Positions 6,014 to 11,972 of a stretch of DNA of 31,810 nucleotides are shown here, in pieces. The first letter of the stretch is position 1. Each line of letters begins with the position of its first letter. A program made the translations under genes and the position numbers. The DNA lies in IMG/VR virus record IMGVR_UViG_3300032278_000068, positions 1 to 31,810 of that record; one strand, given 5' to 3'. Source of the stretch: a virus. Below the pieces are notes generated by a model, which worked only from the letters and a program-made list of their open reading frames with translations, did not search any database and was not told the DNA's origin.

Positions 6014-6925
6014 ATGCCTAGAACGATGTCCAACCTGTCGCATGAGGTTGAGGTTGAGCTAATCTCACCCAAGAAGGCGGCTGGTTATATGGATGGGACG
6101 TTTGAGCGTAACCGCCCCATCGTGAAGGAAGTCGTAGACATGTATGCAAAGCGCATGGATGACGGTGACTTCCTTACGGCAACGCCCATCGTATTTGCTC
6201 AGGTGGGTGATGAGAGGCTTGTGCTGGTCGATGGTCAGCATCGTATGTGGGCTGTGTCGAAAGGCACCAAAAGCCTACGCTTCACTGTGCAGACCTACTA
6301 CTTGTCAAGTGAAGATCAGTTGTCCGAGTTGTATGGGACGCTGGACGTAGGCAGGTCGCGCAACCTGAGTGATAATATTCGGGCGCACGGTTTGCCAGAG
6401 ACGATGGATCTCACACAAAGCGATTGCACCAGTCTCACAAGTGCATTAAATTTTGTAGTCCACAAGCGTCCTGCTTTCAATGTTAAGGCGCGTCAGTGCG
6501 GCACTTTCACCGATCAGATAGAAAGAGCTAGAAAGTGGCTGGCTGAAGGTCAGTGGTACTTTAATCTCCTGAAAGAAACACCTCGTCCTATGAAGGATGT
6601 AGCAAGACGCAAGGCTATCATTGCTTCTGCGATGATAACGATGCGTGGCTATCCGTCAAAGGCTAAGGATTTCTGGAAAGGCGTTCTCACATTGGAGAAC
6701 ATCAATAACGACGATATCCGCTTCAAGCTCCATATGAAGCTGATAGAGTTGGATCAGAAGCGCACCATGAACAACCCCAAGGCGGCGTATCACAGTTCGT
6801 GGCACATCGCTTCTCTTATCGCCTGTTGCTGGAATGCGTACATAAGCAATAGACAGATGACGGTCATCAAAGGACTCAGCACCATCGTGTTCAAGCGGTG
6901 TCGTTGGCGGGAAGAGAAAGACTAA
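6014..6925 (+). CDS. DGQHR-motif, ParB/sulfiredoxin-fold-like protein
   Basis: 303 aa. The ATG at 6014 is set by TAGGAGG six bases before it. The motif LVDGQHRMWAV (D73-G-Q-H-R77), preceded by a strand-rich part with VKEVVDMYAKRMDDGDF, is typical of the ParB-like nuclease/DGQHR group, whose members bind nucleotides or DNA; DndB-type proteins carry the same motif. The C-terminal 200 residues are helical and not recognised. In phages such proteins often sit with replication and recombination genes, as here next to ssb. Whether it cuts DNA, binds it or acts as a regulator cannot be decided. Box elements lie at both ends. Confidence 0.65.
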   Translation: MPRTMSNLSHEVEVELISPKKAAGYMDGTFERNRPIVKEVVDMYAKRMDDGDFLTATPIVFAQVGDERLVLVDGQHRMWAVSKGTKSLRFTVQTYYLSSEDQLSELYGTLDVGRSRNLSDNIRAHGLPETMDLTQSDCTSLTSALNFVVHKRPAFNVKARQCGTFTDQIERARKWLAEGQWYFNLLKETPRPMKDVARRKAIIASAMITMRGYPSKAKDFWKGVLTLENINNDDIRFKLHMKLIELDQKRTMNNPKAAYHSSWHIASLIACCWNAYISNRQMTVIKGLSTIVFKRCRWREEKD

Positions 6926-6931
6926 AAGAAG

Positions 6932-6942
6932 AGGGGGAATAA
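6932..6942 (+). promoter_or_regulatory. AGGGGGAATAA box before ssb
   Basis: AGGGGGAATAA lies 32 bases before the ssb start and is followed by ACTCATAACGAGAGGAG, closely resembling the sequence after the box at 5977. Confidence 0.5.
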
Positions 6943-6973
6943 CAGTACACTCATAACGAGAGGAGAGACTATC

Positions 6974-7354
6974 ATGTCTCTAAACATAGTGATCTTGCAG
7001 GGTAACCTCTGCGCTGATCCAGAGTTGCGTAAAACAAGTAACGATACTCCGGTTGCTAATTTTCGCATAGCGACCAATGAGTATCGTGGCGGTGAAGAGC
7101 ACGCCGAGTTCCACAGAGTCGTCTGCTGGGATAAGACGGCTACGAACGTAAAGGAGTATTGCCAGAAGGGCAAGAACGTCACTGTCGTCGGTCGGTTGCA
7201 GCATCGCTCCTACGATGACAATGAGGGCGTTACTCGTTACGTGACGGAGGTCAATGCGAATAGGGTTAACTTTGGTGCCAGTAGCAACGGCGGCAATGGC
7301 AGCACCAGCGCCAAGACCGAAGAAGAAGCCTTAGTCGATTTTCCAGACATCTAA
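6974..7354 (+). CDS. ssb: Single-stranded DNA-binding protein
   Basis: 126 aa. Residues 1-110 match the bacterial/phage SSB OB fold: the start MSLNIVILQGNLCADPELR, then TPVANFRIATNEY, the FHRVVCWDKTA segment with YCQKGKNVTVVGRLQ, and VTRYVTEVNANRVNF. A short flexible Gly/Ser/Asn linker leads to an acidic end (EEEALVDFPDI), a variant of the usual acidic tip that docks partner proteins. It protects single-stranded DNA during phage replication and recombination, and fits the annealing and Gp157-like genes downstream. The start is supported by GAGAGGAGAG upstream. A branched RNA structure with a terminator-like tail follows right after its stop. Confidence 0.92.
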   Translation: MSLNIVILQGNLCADPELRKTSNDTPVANFRIATNEYRGGEEHAEFHRVVCWDKTATNVKEYCQKGKNVTVVGRLQHRSYDDNEGVTRYVTEVNANRVNFGASSNGGNGSTSAKTEEEALVDFPDI

Positions 7355-7360
7355 TATCTG

Positions 7361-7490
7361 AGCCAGATGTATGTAGGCAGCGGGGGAGCGCCAAGGAGAG
7401 GATCGACCTTATCTTGGTGAACGCTGTAAAGGATTATGGACTGGGGAGATATCGCCTTAATCCACTACATGCATCTGGCTTTTTCTCTTT
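7361..7490 (+). ncRNA. Y-shaped structured RNA with terminator tail
   Basis: A 16-bp closing stem (7361-7376 with 7465-7480, one G-U pair) encloses two arms. Arm one is CAGCG/CGCTG (7378-7382 with 7422-7426) continuing into CGCCAAG/CTTGGTG (7389-7395 with 7413-7419). Arm two is GGATTA/TAATCC (7431-7436 with 7458-7463). TTTTCTCTTT follows at 7481-7490, so the whole may end transcription. There is no room for a gene. It could be a stand-alone small RNA of about 125 nt, a 3' stabilising structure for ssb mRNA, or a regulated terminator in front of the gene at 7503. It lacks the features of a tRNA. Confidence 0.65.
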
Positions 7491-7502
7491 AGAGGAGGAA
7501 TC

Positions 7503-7751
7503 ATGCCAGACATTAAATATAGGAAGAGATTTGACGAGGGATCGGCAGAGTATAGCCTGTGCGTTTGGCTGAACGCAGTCAAGCACGATCTAACTGAGCT
7601 TCAGAATGCTGTTGGACATCTGGAAGCTAAGGCGAGAGAGATCCTTGAGCAGGGTGAGGAGATGAAGAAGAAGCTTCGTAGCATGGCGAGGGAAAAGGGG
7701 GAAGAGCGTATGGATGGAATAGAGGATGCACTGGAAGTAAATCCCTTCTAG
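7503..7751 (+). CDS. Small coiled-coil protein, 82 aa
   Basis: GAGGAGG precedes the ATG by 6 bases. Residues 25-70 form a continuous charged helix with heptad-like hydrophobics (LTELQNAVGHLEAKAREIL), likely a coiled coil; no other motif. Unknown function. It sits between a structured RNA with a terminator-like tail and the 93-aa gene, which starts 12 bases after its stop, so the two are probably translated from one message. Confidence 0.7.
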   Translation: MPDIKYRKRFDEGSAEYSLCVWLNAVKHDLTELQNAVGHLEAKAREILEQGEEMKKKLRSMAREKGEERMDGIEDALEVNPF

Positions 7752-7763
7752 AGGAGGAATCAG

Positions 7764-8045
7764 ATGGAGGCACCAAGAGAGCATCTACAGGAGCAGTATG
7801 AGCTTGAAGAAGGTCATACGCCGGTACATGATGCATTATATGGCATGACGGCGAAAGTCCTCATGCTGCCGCAGTGTCAAGGGCATGAGGTCATTCACAA
7901 CCATGCCAATGTGATAGGGAATCTGAATCACACGGATGCAGTTTTCCTAGAGCTTCTCTTTGAAACGGAGACGTTCTGGTCTATTCCGAGAGTAGGAGGG
8001 AATATCTATGTCTTCATTCGTGATGGCATAGCTCGATTGGCATAG
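7764..8045 (+). CDS. Hypothetical protein, 93 aa
   Basis: GAGGAGG lies 7 bases before the ATG. The N-terminus is acidic with His residues (EHLQEQYELEEGHTPVHD) and the C-terminal half is more hydrophobic, ending IYVFIRDGIARLA. No recognisable family or membrane segment. It is the last gene before a very strong terminator at 8064-8106. Confidence 0.65.
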   Translation: MEAPREHLQEQYELEEGHTPVHDALYGMTAKVLMLPQCQGHEVIHNHANVIGNLNHTDAVFLELLFETETFWSIPRVGGNIYVFIRDGIARLA

Positions 8046-8063
8046 TAATAATTATTCGTTATT

Positions 8064-8106
8064 GAGTTCAAGAGATATGGGCCAGTATCTCTTGAACTCT
8101 TTTTTT
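8064..8106 (+). terminator. Strong rho-independent terminator
   Basis: GAGTTCAAGAGATA (8064-8077) is exactly complementary to 8086-8099, 14 bp, with an 8-base loop, followed by seven T. It closes the unit that ends with the 93-aa gene. It is the clearest terminator in the window. Confidence 0.95.
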
Positions 8107-8141
8107 GTGGTATTCTCTGAACGTATGAAGAGGAGGGTCTA

Positions 8142-8291
8142 ATGTCGTTAAAATGGGTGCTGAAGGCTATAGAACGTATGCTGCGTGAGATCGTTGGCAG
8201 GGGAGAACAGAGCAACGACACGGCCAGCGCATTACTGTGGCTAGCCGATGTAATACGAGACCAATCTTGGGAGGATCTACCCAAGCAATGA
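8142..8291 (+). CDS. Small protein, 49 aa
   Basis: Starts MSLKWVLKAIERML after AGGAGGG with 5 bases of spacing, and ends at TGA just before the next AGGGGGAATA box. The product is one amphipathic helix, a loop (GRGEQSNDTA) and a second helix (LLWLADVIRDQSW), a common layout for small phage proteins that bind host factors. No family recognised. Position, ribosome site and clean helix pattern support it as real. Confidence 0.6.
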   Translation: MSLKWVLKAIERMLREIVGRGEQSNDTASALLWLADVIRDQSWEDLPKQ

Positions 8292-8295
8292 GTAA

Positions 8296-8305
8296 AGGGG
8301 GAATA
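8296..8305 (+). promoter_or_regulatory. AGGGGGAATA box before the 91-aa gene
   Basis: AGGGGGAATA lies 38 bases before the ATG at 8343; AGAGGAGG immediately before that ATG is the ribosome site. Confidence 0.5.
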
Positions 8306-8342
8306 TTTATAAGAGTAAACTACAAAAGCAAGAGGAGGTTGA

Positions 8343-8618
8343 ATGCTAAAACAGATTAATCAACTAGATGGCATTACCAAGGGCGAGCTTGCCAAGCAGG
8401 TATATGGCGATGCTACTTACGACATTGCCTTGCCGCAGCAATGGCTCGATGATGCCGTAGAGGAGTTAGGAGTAGATTATCACGTATTTCTTTCGGGTGT
8501 CGTCTGGCTATATCCCAACCCCGATTCTCCAAAATCAGGCACGATATTAGGGTTACCTGCACCATTGACCATAGATCATTTGGTGTGGCTTAGAAAAGTA
8601 ACCCGCTTTTATTCTTAG
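8343..8618 (+). CDS. Hypothetical protein, 91 aa
   Basis: GAGGAGG is 4 bases before the ATG. The beginning (INQLDGITKGELAKQVYG) looks like the first helices of a helix-turn-helix or winged-helix fold, but the recognition helix is not clear, so DNA binding is only a suggestion. The middle is mixed and the C-terminus (APLTIDHLVWLRKVTRFY) is helical. An AGGGGGAATAA box follows. Confidence 0.6.
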   Translation: MLKQINQLDGITKGELAKQVYGDATYDIALPQQWLDDAVEELGVDYHVFLSGVVWLYPNPDSPKSGTILGLPAPLTIDHLVWLRKVTRFYS

Positions 8619-8634
8619 CGAAGGGTGGTAAATG

Positions 8635-8645
8635 AGGGGGAATAA
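8635..8645 (+). promoter_or_regulatory. AGGGGGAATAA box before the DUF932 gene
   Basis: AGGGGGAATAACAATACC then CATATAACCTATAGGAGG: the same order of elements as after the boxes at 5977 and 6932. The DUF932 ATG lies 30 bases downstream of the box. Confidence 0.5.
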
Positions 8646-8675
8646 CAATACCATATAACCTATAGGAGGTGTCAT

Positions 8676-9605
8676 ATGGTAGAACAAGTAGCTCCATTAG
8701 AGGTTGACCATCAGAATCGGCTGTTGGTAGCAACGGACGATATTGGTGAAAACCGTATGTGGAATCACCGTGGTAGCGTGGAGGTATCGTATGGCGATCT
8801 TCGTCAGATAGAGGCTCCAAGCGACACGGACACGTATACAGCTATCGGTCATTCCGACTTTGCCGAGACGTTGTATAAACACGCTGACAGGCTGATGACT
8901 CCCAAGGGCTATACGCTTGAAGGTCAGCAGTATATCGTCAGCAAAGAAGGTAATCGCATGTTCTTCATTCACTCGTATTCGAATGGAGACACAGGGATGC
9001 AGTTGGCATTGGCTGGTAGAAACAGCTATGACAAGAGCATGAGGGCTGCGCTGGCTGTAGCCGCTAAGGTCACTGTATGCGATAACCTATGTATGATCAC
9101 CGAGGATGGCGTTAGCATCTTCCGCAAGCACTCAGGCAATGCGAGAAGCTACCTCAACGATCAGATCATCTTAGGGATGGTGAAGGCTACCGATTCGTGG
9201 GATGACATGAGGAGCGATAGAGACTCAATGGCTGAAGTCGATCTCAATGAACGCGAAGGCTTTGAGTTGATGGGTTATGCCAAGGCGATGACCCGAACCA
9301 ATAAGGCGGCATCCAAGAGGCTCTTGACTACGCCCAAGGAGTGGAACGCGGTCCAGAATTACTGGGAAGCTCCTAAACATGACTACGAGGGTGGTAATCG
9401 TACCTTGTGGGCGTGGTATAACTCTTTTACTGTAGATATGAAGAGTCTCAAGCCTGAGTTGCAACTCGCGCAACACGCCTCTATTCACTCTGTTGTTAAG
9501 GGGGAATTGTCTGAAAGGGACACAATAGAAGCTGTTGATGATCCCGACGAAGATCGGTTTGGCGATAAGATGGATCAGTTGCTGAATCGTGGCGATGAGG
9601 AGTAA
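8676..9605 (+). CDS. DUF932 family protein
   Basis: 309 aa. The segment NSYDKSMRAALAVAAKVTVC (residues 116-135), continuing into DN, is the hallmark of DUF932, a family common in phages and plasmids whose biochemical role is not established. A helical region follows and the tail is acidic (EAVDDPDEDRFGDKMDQLL). AGGAGG precedes the ATG. Members often lie near recombination genes, and here the Gp157-like and annealing candidates are close downstream. An AGGGGGAATT sequence occurs inside the gene at 9499-9508. A perfect 16-bp inverted repeat follows its stop. Confidence 0.8.
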   Translation: MVEQVAPLEVDHQNRLLVATDDIGENRMWNHRGSVEVSYGDLRQIEAPSDTDTYTAIGHSDFAETLYKHADRLMTPKGYTLEGQQYIVSKEGNRMFFIHSYSNGDTGMQLALAGRNSYDKSMRAALAVAAKVTVCDNLCMITEDGVSIFRKHSGNARSYLNDQIILGMVKATDSWDDMRSDRDSMAEVDLNEREGFELMGYAKAMTRTNKAASKRLLTTPKEWNAVQNYWEAPKHDYEGGNRTLWAWYNSFTVDMKSLKPELQLAQHASIHSVVKGELSERDTIEAVDDPDEDRFGDKMDQLLNRGDEE

Positions 9606-9611
9606 GTAGTA

Positions 9612-9661
9612 ATTACCGCTATAAGGCGAAGAAAGGTCGCGGCCAGCCTTATAGCGGTAAT
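9612..9661 (+). other. Perfect 16-bp inverted repeat after the DUF932 gene
   Basis: ATTACCGCTATAAGGC (9612-9627) is exactly complementary to 9646-9661 with an 18-base loop that is G-rich. No T run follows. It starts 6 bases after the DUF932 stop and ends 20 bases before the next ATG. It could be an mRNA-stabilising structure or protein-binding operator. Confidence 0.8.
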
Positions 9662-9681
9662 ATCGCTTTACAGGAGGAGCT

Positions 9682-10101
9682 ATGTTACTTTTTTCTGGCT
9701 TATTAGGCGTATGCAGTTGGATAGTAGAGGTGGTCGTTATCCGTCAAATACCTTTCGTATGGAACATTGCGAAGAGGTCCACCAAGGCAAGTATCTCTAT
9801 CTCATTGATAGTGGCATTTGCCATTTCCACCATATTCGGAGCAGGAGGTGTTCACCTATTACTAGCCTCTATGATAGCAGTTGTGTTATCTCATTTAACG
9901 TATAGAACGGCTGGTATAGGGGGAACTATTTATGAAAGATTTAATAAGACGATTAGAAGATTGGGAGAAAGATGTGGAAAAAATAGAAAGCGAGGAAAAA
10001 CGAGAAAGGATATGGTATCTGATAGAGAAAATAGGTACCGTAGGAATAATAATCGCCATAGTTCTTCTAATGCACGCAGTAATAAAGATAGGAGGTCTTG
10101 A
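9682..10101 (+). CDS. Membrane protein with three hydrophobic segments (holin-like?)
   Basis: AGGAGGAG precedes the ATG by 5 bases. Residues 2-20 (LLFSGLLGVCSWIVEVVVI), about 36-60 and 60-75 are hydrophobic, so three membrane spans are likely, as in some holins, but nothing proves that role and its early position argues against a simple lysis gene. From about residue 84 the reading frame turns into a Lys/Arg/Ser/Asn-rich tail that coincides with the overlapping 57-aa gene in another frame. The tail therefore either is real but unusual, or marks a frame change. The frame as read ends at 10101. Confidence 0.55.
   Translation: MLLFSGLLGVCSWIVEVVVIRQIPFVWNIAKRSTKASISISLIVAFAISTIFGAGGVHLLLASMIAVVLSHLTYRTAGIGGTIYERFNKTIRRLGERCGKNRKRGKTRKDMVSDRENRYRRNNNRHSSSNARSNKDRRS
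9918..9928 (+). promoter_or_regulatory. AGGGGGAACTA box, ribosome site of the 57-aa gene
   Basis: AGGGGGAACTA sits inside the 139-codon frame and 3 bases before the ATG at 9932, at normal Shine-Dalgarno distance and with no other candidate site. Confidence 0.5.
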
Positions 10102-10105
10102 GTGA
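9932..10105 (+). CDS. Small membrane protein, 57 aa, overlapping gene
   Basis: Starts MKDLIRRLEDWEKDVEKI: a charged helix of about 33 residues, then a clean membrane segment (TVGIIIAIVLLMHAVIKIG) and a short end. This looks far more like a real protein than the Arg/Asn-rich frame it overlaps for 170 bases. It uses the AGGGGGAA box as ribosome site and its stop overlaps the GTG of the next gene (GAGTGA). Layout is that of a cytoplasmic coiled helix with a C-terminal anchor. It may work with the three-span protein encoded just upstream. Confidence 0.65.
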   Translation: MKDLIRRLEDWEKDVEKIESEEKRERIWYLIEKIGTVGIIIAIVLLMHAVIKIGGLE

Positions 10106-10683
10106 ATGCACATGAGATGTATGGAGGTGATCTGCCAGAGCAGGATGAGTATGAGAATGAGAATGTAATAACTTCTCAGGAACTGGCAGAGAAGCAATTG
10201 CGCTGTTTGAAGTATTGGAACGAAGAAGAGCGCATGATCGTTGAACATTATCACAAAGAGAAGGAACGCATTGAGCTATGGAAAGAGCATAAGCTCAACC
10301 GCATCGCCAATAAGAAGAGATGGCATGAGCACGGTCTGCGTCTTTATCTGGAGACCAGTTGCAAGAATAAGGTCGATCTTGTGCATGGTGTCATCAGCAA
10401 GTCCAAAGGTCGTGAGGTCGTTGAGATTACAGACCCTACAGCTTTTGAGGCATGGTTCATAGAAAGCGAGGTGCCATTAGAAGATCTCTATATCATCAAG
10501 AGTAGTCCAAGTAAGAATTTAATCAAGGACTATATAAAGAACAGTGGCGAGATACCGGGAGGATGCTTATTTGAAAGAAACCCAGACAAGATAAAGGTAG
10601 AGATAAAAGAAGATATCGCAGTAGCAGAATCTGTGATGTCGATGTCATCCATCCACAACCATAACGATATTCCCTTCGAATAG
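10102..10683 (+). CDS. Gp157/Gam-like protein (recombination or nuclease-inhibitor type)
   Basis: 193 aa. A long charged helix (residues about 30-75, with KYWNEEERMIVEHYHKEKE) is followed by a beta part with REVVEITDPTAFEAWF, then PSKNLIKDYIKNSGEIPGG and a final strand with DKIKVEI. This order of coiled coil, short strands and the 'SKxxIKxxIKxxGEIPG' segment resembles siphovirus Gp157 and Mu Gam-type proteins, which bind DNA ends or block host nucleases. The GTG start at 10102 overlaps the stop of the 57-aa gene and has AGGAGG upstream; the nearby ATG at 10106 is out of frame. Located directly before the annealing candidate, as in many phage recombination modules. Confidence 0.6.
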   Translation: MNAHEMYGGDLPEQDEYENENVITSQELAEKQLRCLKYWNEEERMIVEHYHKEKERIELWKEHKLNRIANKKRWHEHGLRLYLETSCKNKVDLVHGVISKSKGREVVEITDPTAFEAWFIESEVPLEDLYIIKSSPSKNLIKDYIKNSGEIPGGCLFERNPDKIKVEIKEDIAVAESVMSMSSIHNHNDIPFE

Positions 10684-10695
10684 AAAGGAGCGATT

Positions 10696-11517
10696 ATGCC
10701 GCTGAAACTACACGGCAAAGAGTATATGACGGTAGCAGAGAGAATCAATCTGCTACTTAGTCAAGGAGAAGTGACGCGCTTTTACTCGCTTAATACAGAT
10801 ATTGTCGAGATAAACGATGCGTATTGTGTGATAAAGGCAACGCTTACATTGGGACCGAATCTCTCAGGCTGCACTTCACCGAATTTCACAGGCCATGCGA
10901 TGGAAGAGAAAGGCAACAAGGGAGTCAATAAGACATCCCATGTTGAGAACTGCGAGACCAGTGCCATAGGTAGAGCGTTGGCTGCTGCTGGATTTCATGG
11001 TTCAGAGTATGCCTCTGCGGATGAGTTAGTCGAAGCTCTCAATAAGCAATCCGATAAGTTCGCAGTGACCACGAACTCAAAGCCTAGCGAGCCTGAGAAG
11101 ATAAGCGGTGTAAAAGCTTCTGCGAAAGCGGCTGGATTCAAAGGAAGCTATTATGATTTCCTTAATCAGTGTTCGGTTGAGAAGGCAACGGTTGGAGAGG
11201 CGCAGTACCGATCCATACTGAGCGAGCTTGGTGTCAGCAAAGCCAATCAGATAGATAAAGGCAACAAGGTTGCTCAGATCGACATCCTTAAGAAGCTCAG
11301 CACGATGAAGCCTGTGACGGATGATATGATCTTTCCGTTAGAGGTGAGCTACCTTTGCTCGACCTATGGCGAAGAAGTTGAAAGAACGGTCATCGACAAA
11401 GATCTCGATAGCTTTAAAACGACTGTAGAGAGGAGGTCGTTTCTCGATACTATCCACATTGCGATTCAAAGCGTTGTGAATAAGAGAAGTCAGGCCGCTC
11501 TACAGCTTAATGAGTGA
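10696..11517 (+). CDS. Putative single-strand annealing protein (Rad52/ERF-type)
   Basis: 273 aa. The segment GVNKTSHVENCETSAIGRAL (residues 76-95), followed by AAAGFHGSEYASADELVEA, is the pattern shared by many phage single-strand annealing or ssDNA-binding proteins of the ERF/Rad52 superfamily. The N-terminal 75 residues give a strand-rich core; the C-terminal half is helical and more variable, possibly for partner binding. AAAGGAG precedes the ATG by 6 bases. Together with SSB, DUF932 and the Gp157-like gene it suggests a recombination module. No partner exonuclease is visible in the window. Exact family membership needs a profile search. Confidence 0.5.
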   Translation: MPLKLHGKEYMTVAERINLLLSQGEVTRFYSLNTDIVEINDAYCVIKATLTLGPNLSGCTSPNFTGHAMEEKGNKGVNKTSHVENCETSAIGRALAAAGFHGSEYASADELVEALNKQSDKFAVTTNSKPSEPEKISGVKASAKAAGFKGSYYDFLNQCSVEKATVGEAQYRSILSELGVSKANQIDKGNKVAQIDILKKLSTMKPVTDDMIFPLEVSYLCSTYGEEVERTVIDKDLDSFKTTVERRSFLDTIHIAIQSVVNKRSQAALQLNE

Positions 11518-11525
11518 GGTCAGCG

Positions 11526-11972
11526 ATGCAGCAATATCCAGATGTCCCCGGCCATAACCATGTTCCTACTAGCGTTGCAGCAGCAGAGTCTGTCGTCTCT
11601 ATCGCGCAATCTATCCGGTGGCGCATTCATGCTTTGCTGTTGGAAGGACATGAGTTAACGAGTGAAGAAACGGCAAAGAGGCTGAATATAAGCCATGACA
11701 ATGCATGGAAACGCTTCTCAGAGTTACGAGCCACTGGAGTGGTCGAGGACTCTGGGATTACCAGACCCAATGCATCGGGTCGTCAAGCTATTGTCTGGCG
11801 AATACGCGAAGAAGATGGTACCGACATTAGTCATCGTGAGACTAAAGCGGAACTGCGAGCGAAGATTCTATTGTTACGACAGCAGAATCGTCAACTGATG
11901 AAGCTTATACTTAAGCGTCAGATCGAGCCTATCGTTGACTGGATGAGTACTCCACTTTCATCGGAATCCTAA
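11526..11972 (+). CDS. Winged-helix protein, 148 aa
   Basis: Residues about 25-95 show a winged helix: a first helix (SIRWRIHALLLEGHELT), helix-turn-helix SEETAKRLNISHDNAWKRF, then a turn and wing ending VEDSGITRPNASGRQAIVW. This pattern is common in short phage proteins near replication genes. The C-terminal part is a charged helix (KAELRAKILLLRQQNRQLMK) that could dimerise. ATG 11526 is preferred because GAGG lies 6 bases upstream; a GTG at 11514 overlapping the previous stop (GTGA) is possible. The last 15 bases overlap the end of the opposing ejection-protein gene. Confidence 0.65.
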   Translation: MQQYPDVPGHNHVPTSVAAAESVVSIAQSIRWRIHALLLEGHELTSEETAKRLNISHDNAWKRFSELRATGVVEDSGITRPNASGRQAIVWRIREEDGTDISHRETKAELRAKILLLRQQNRQLMKLILKRQIEPIVDWMSTPLSSES

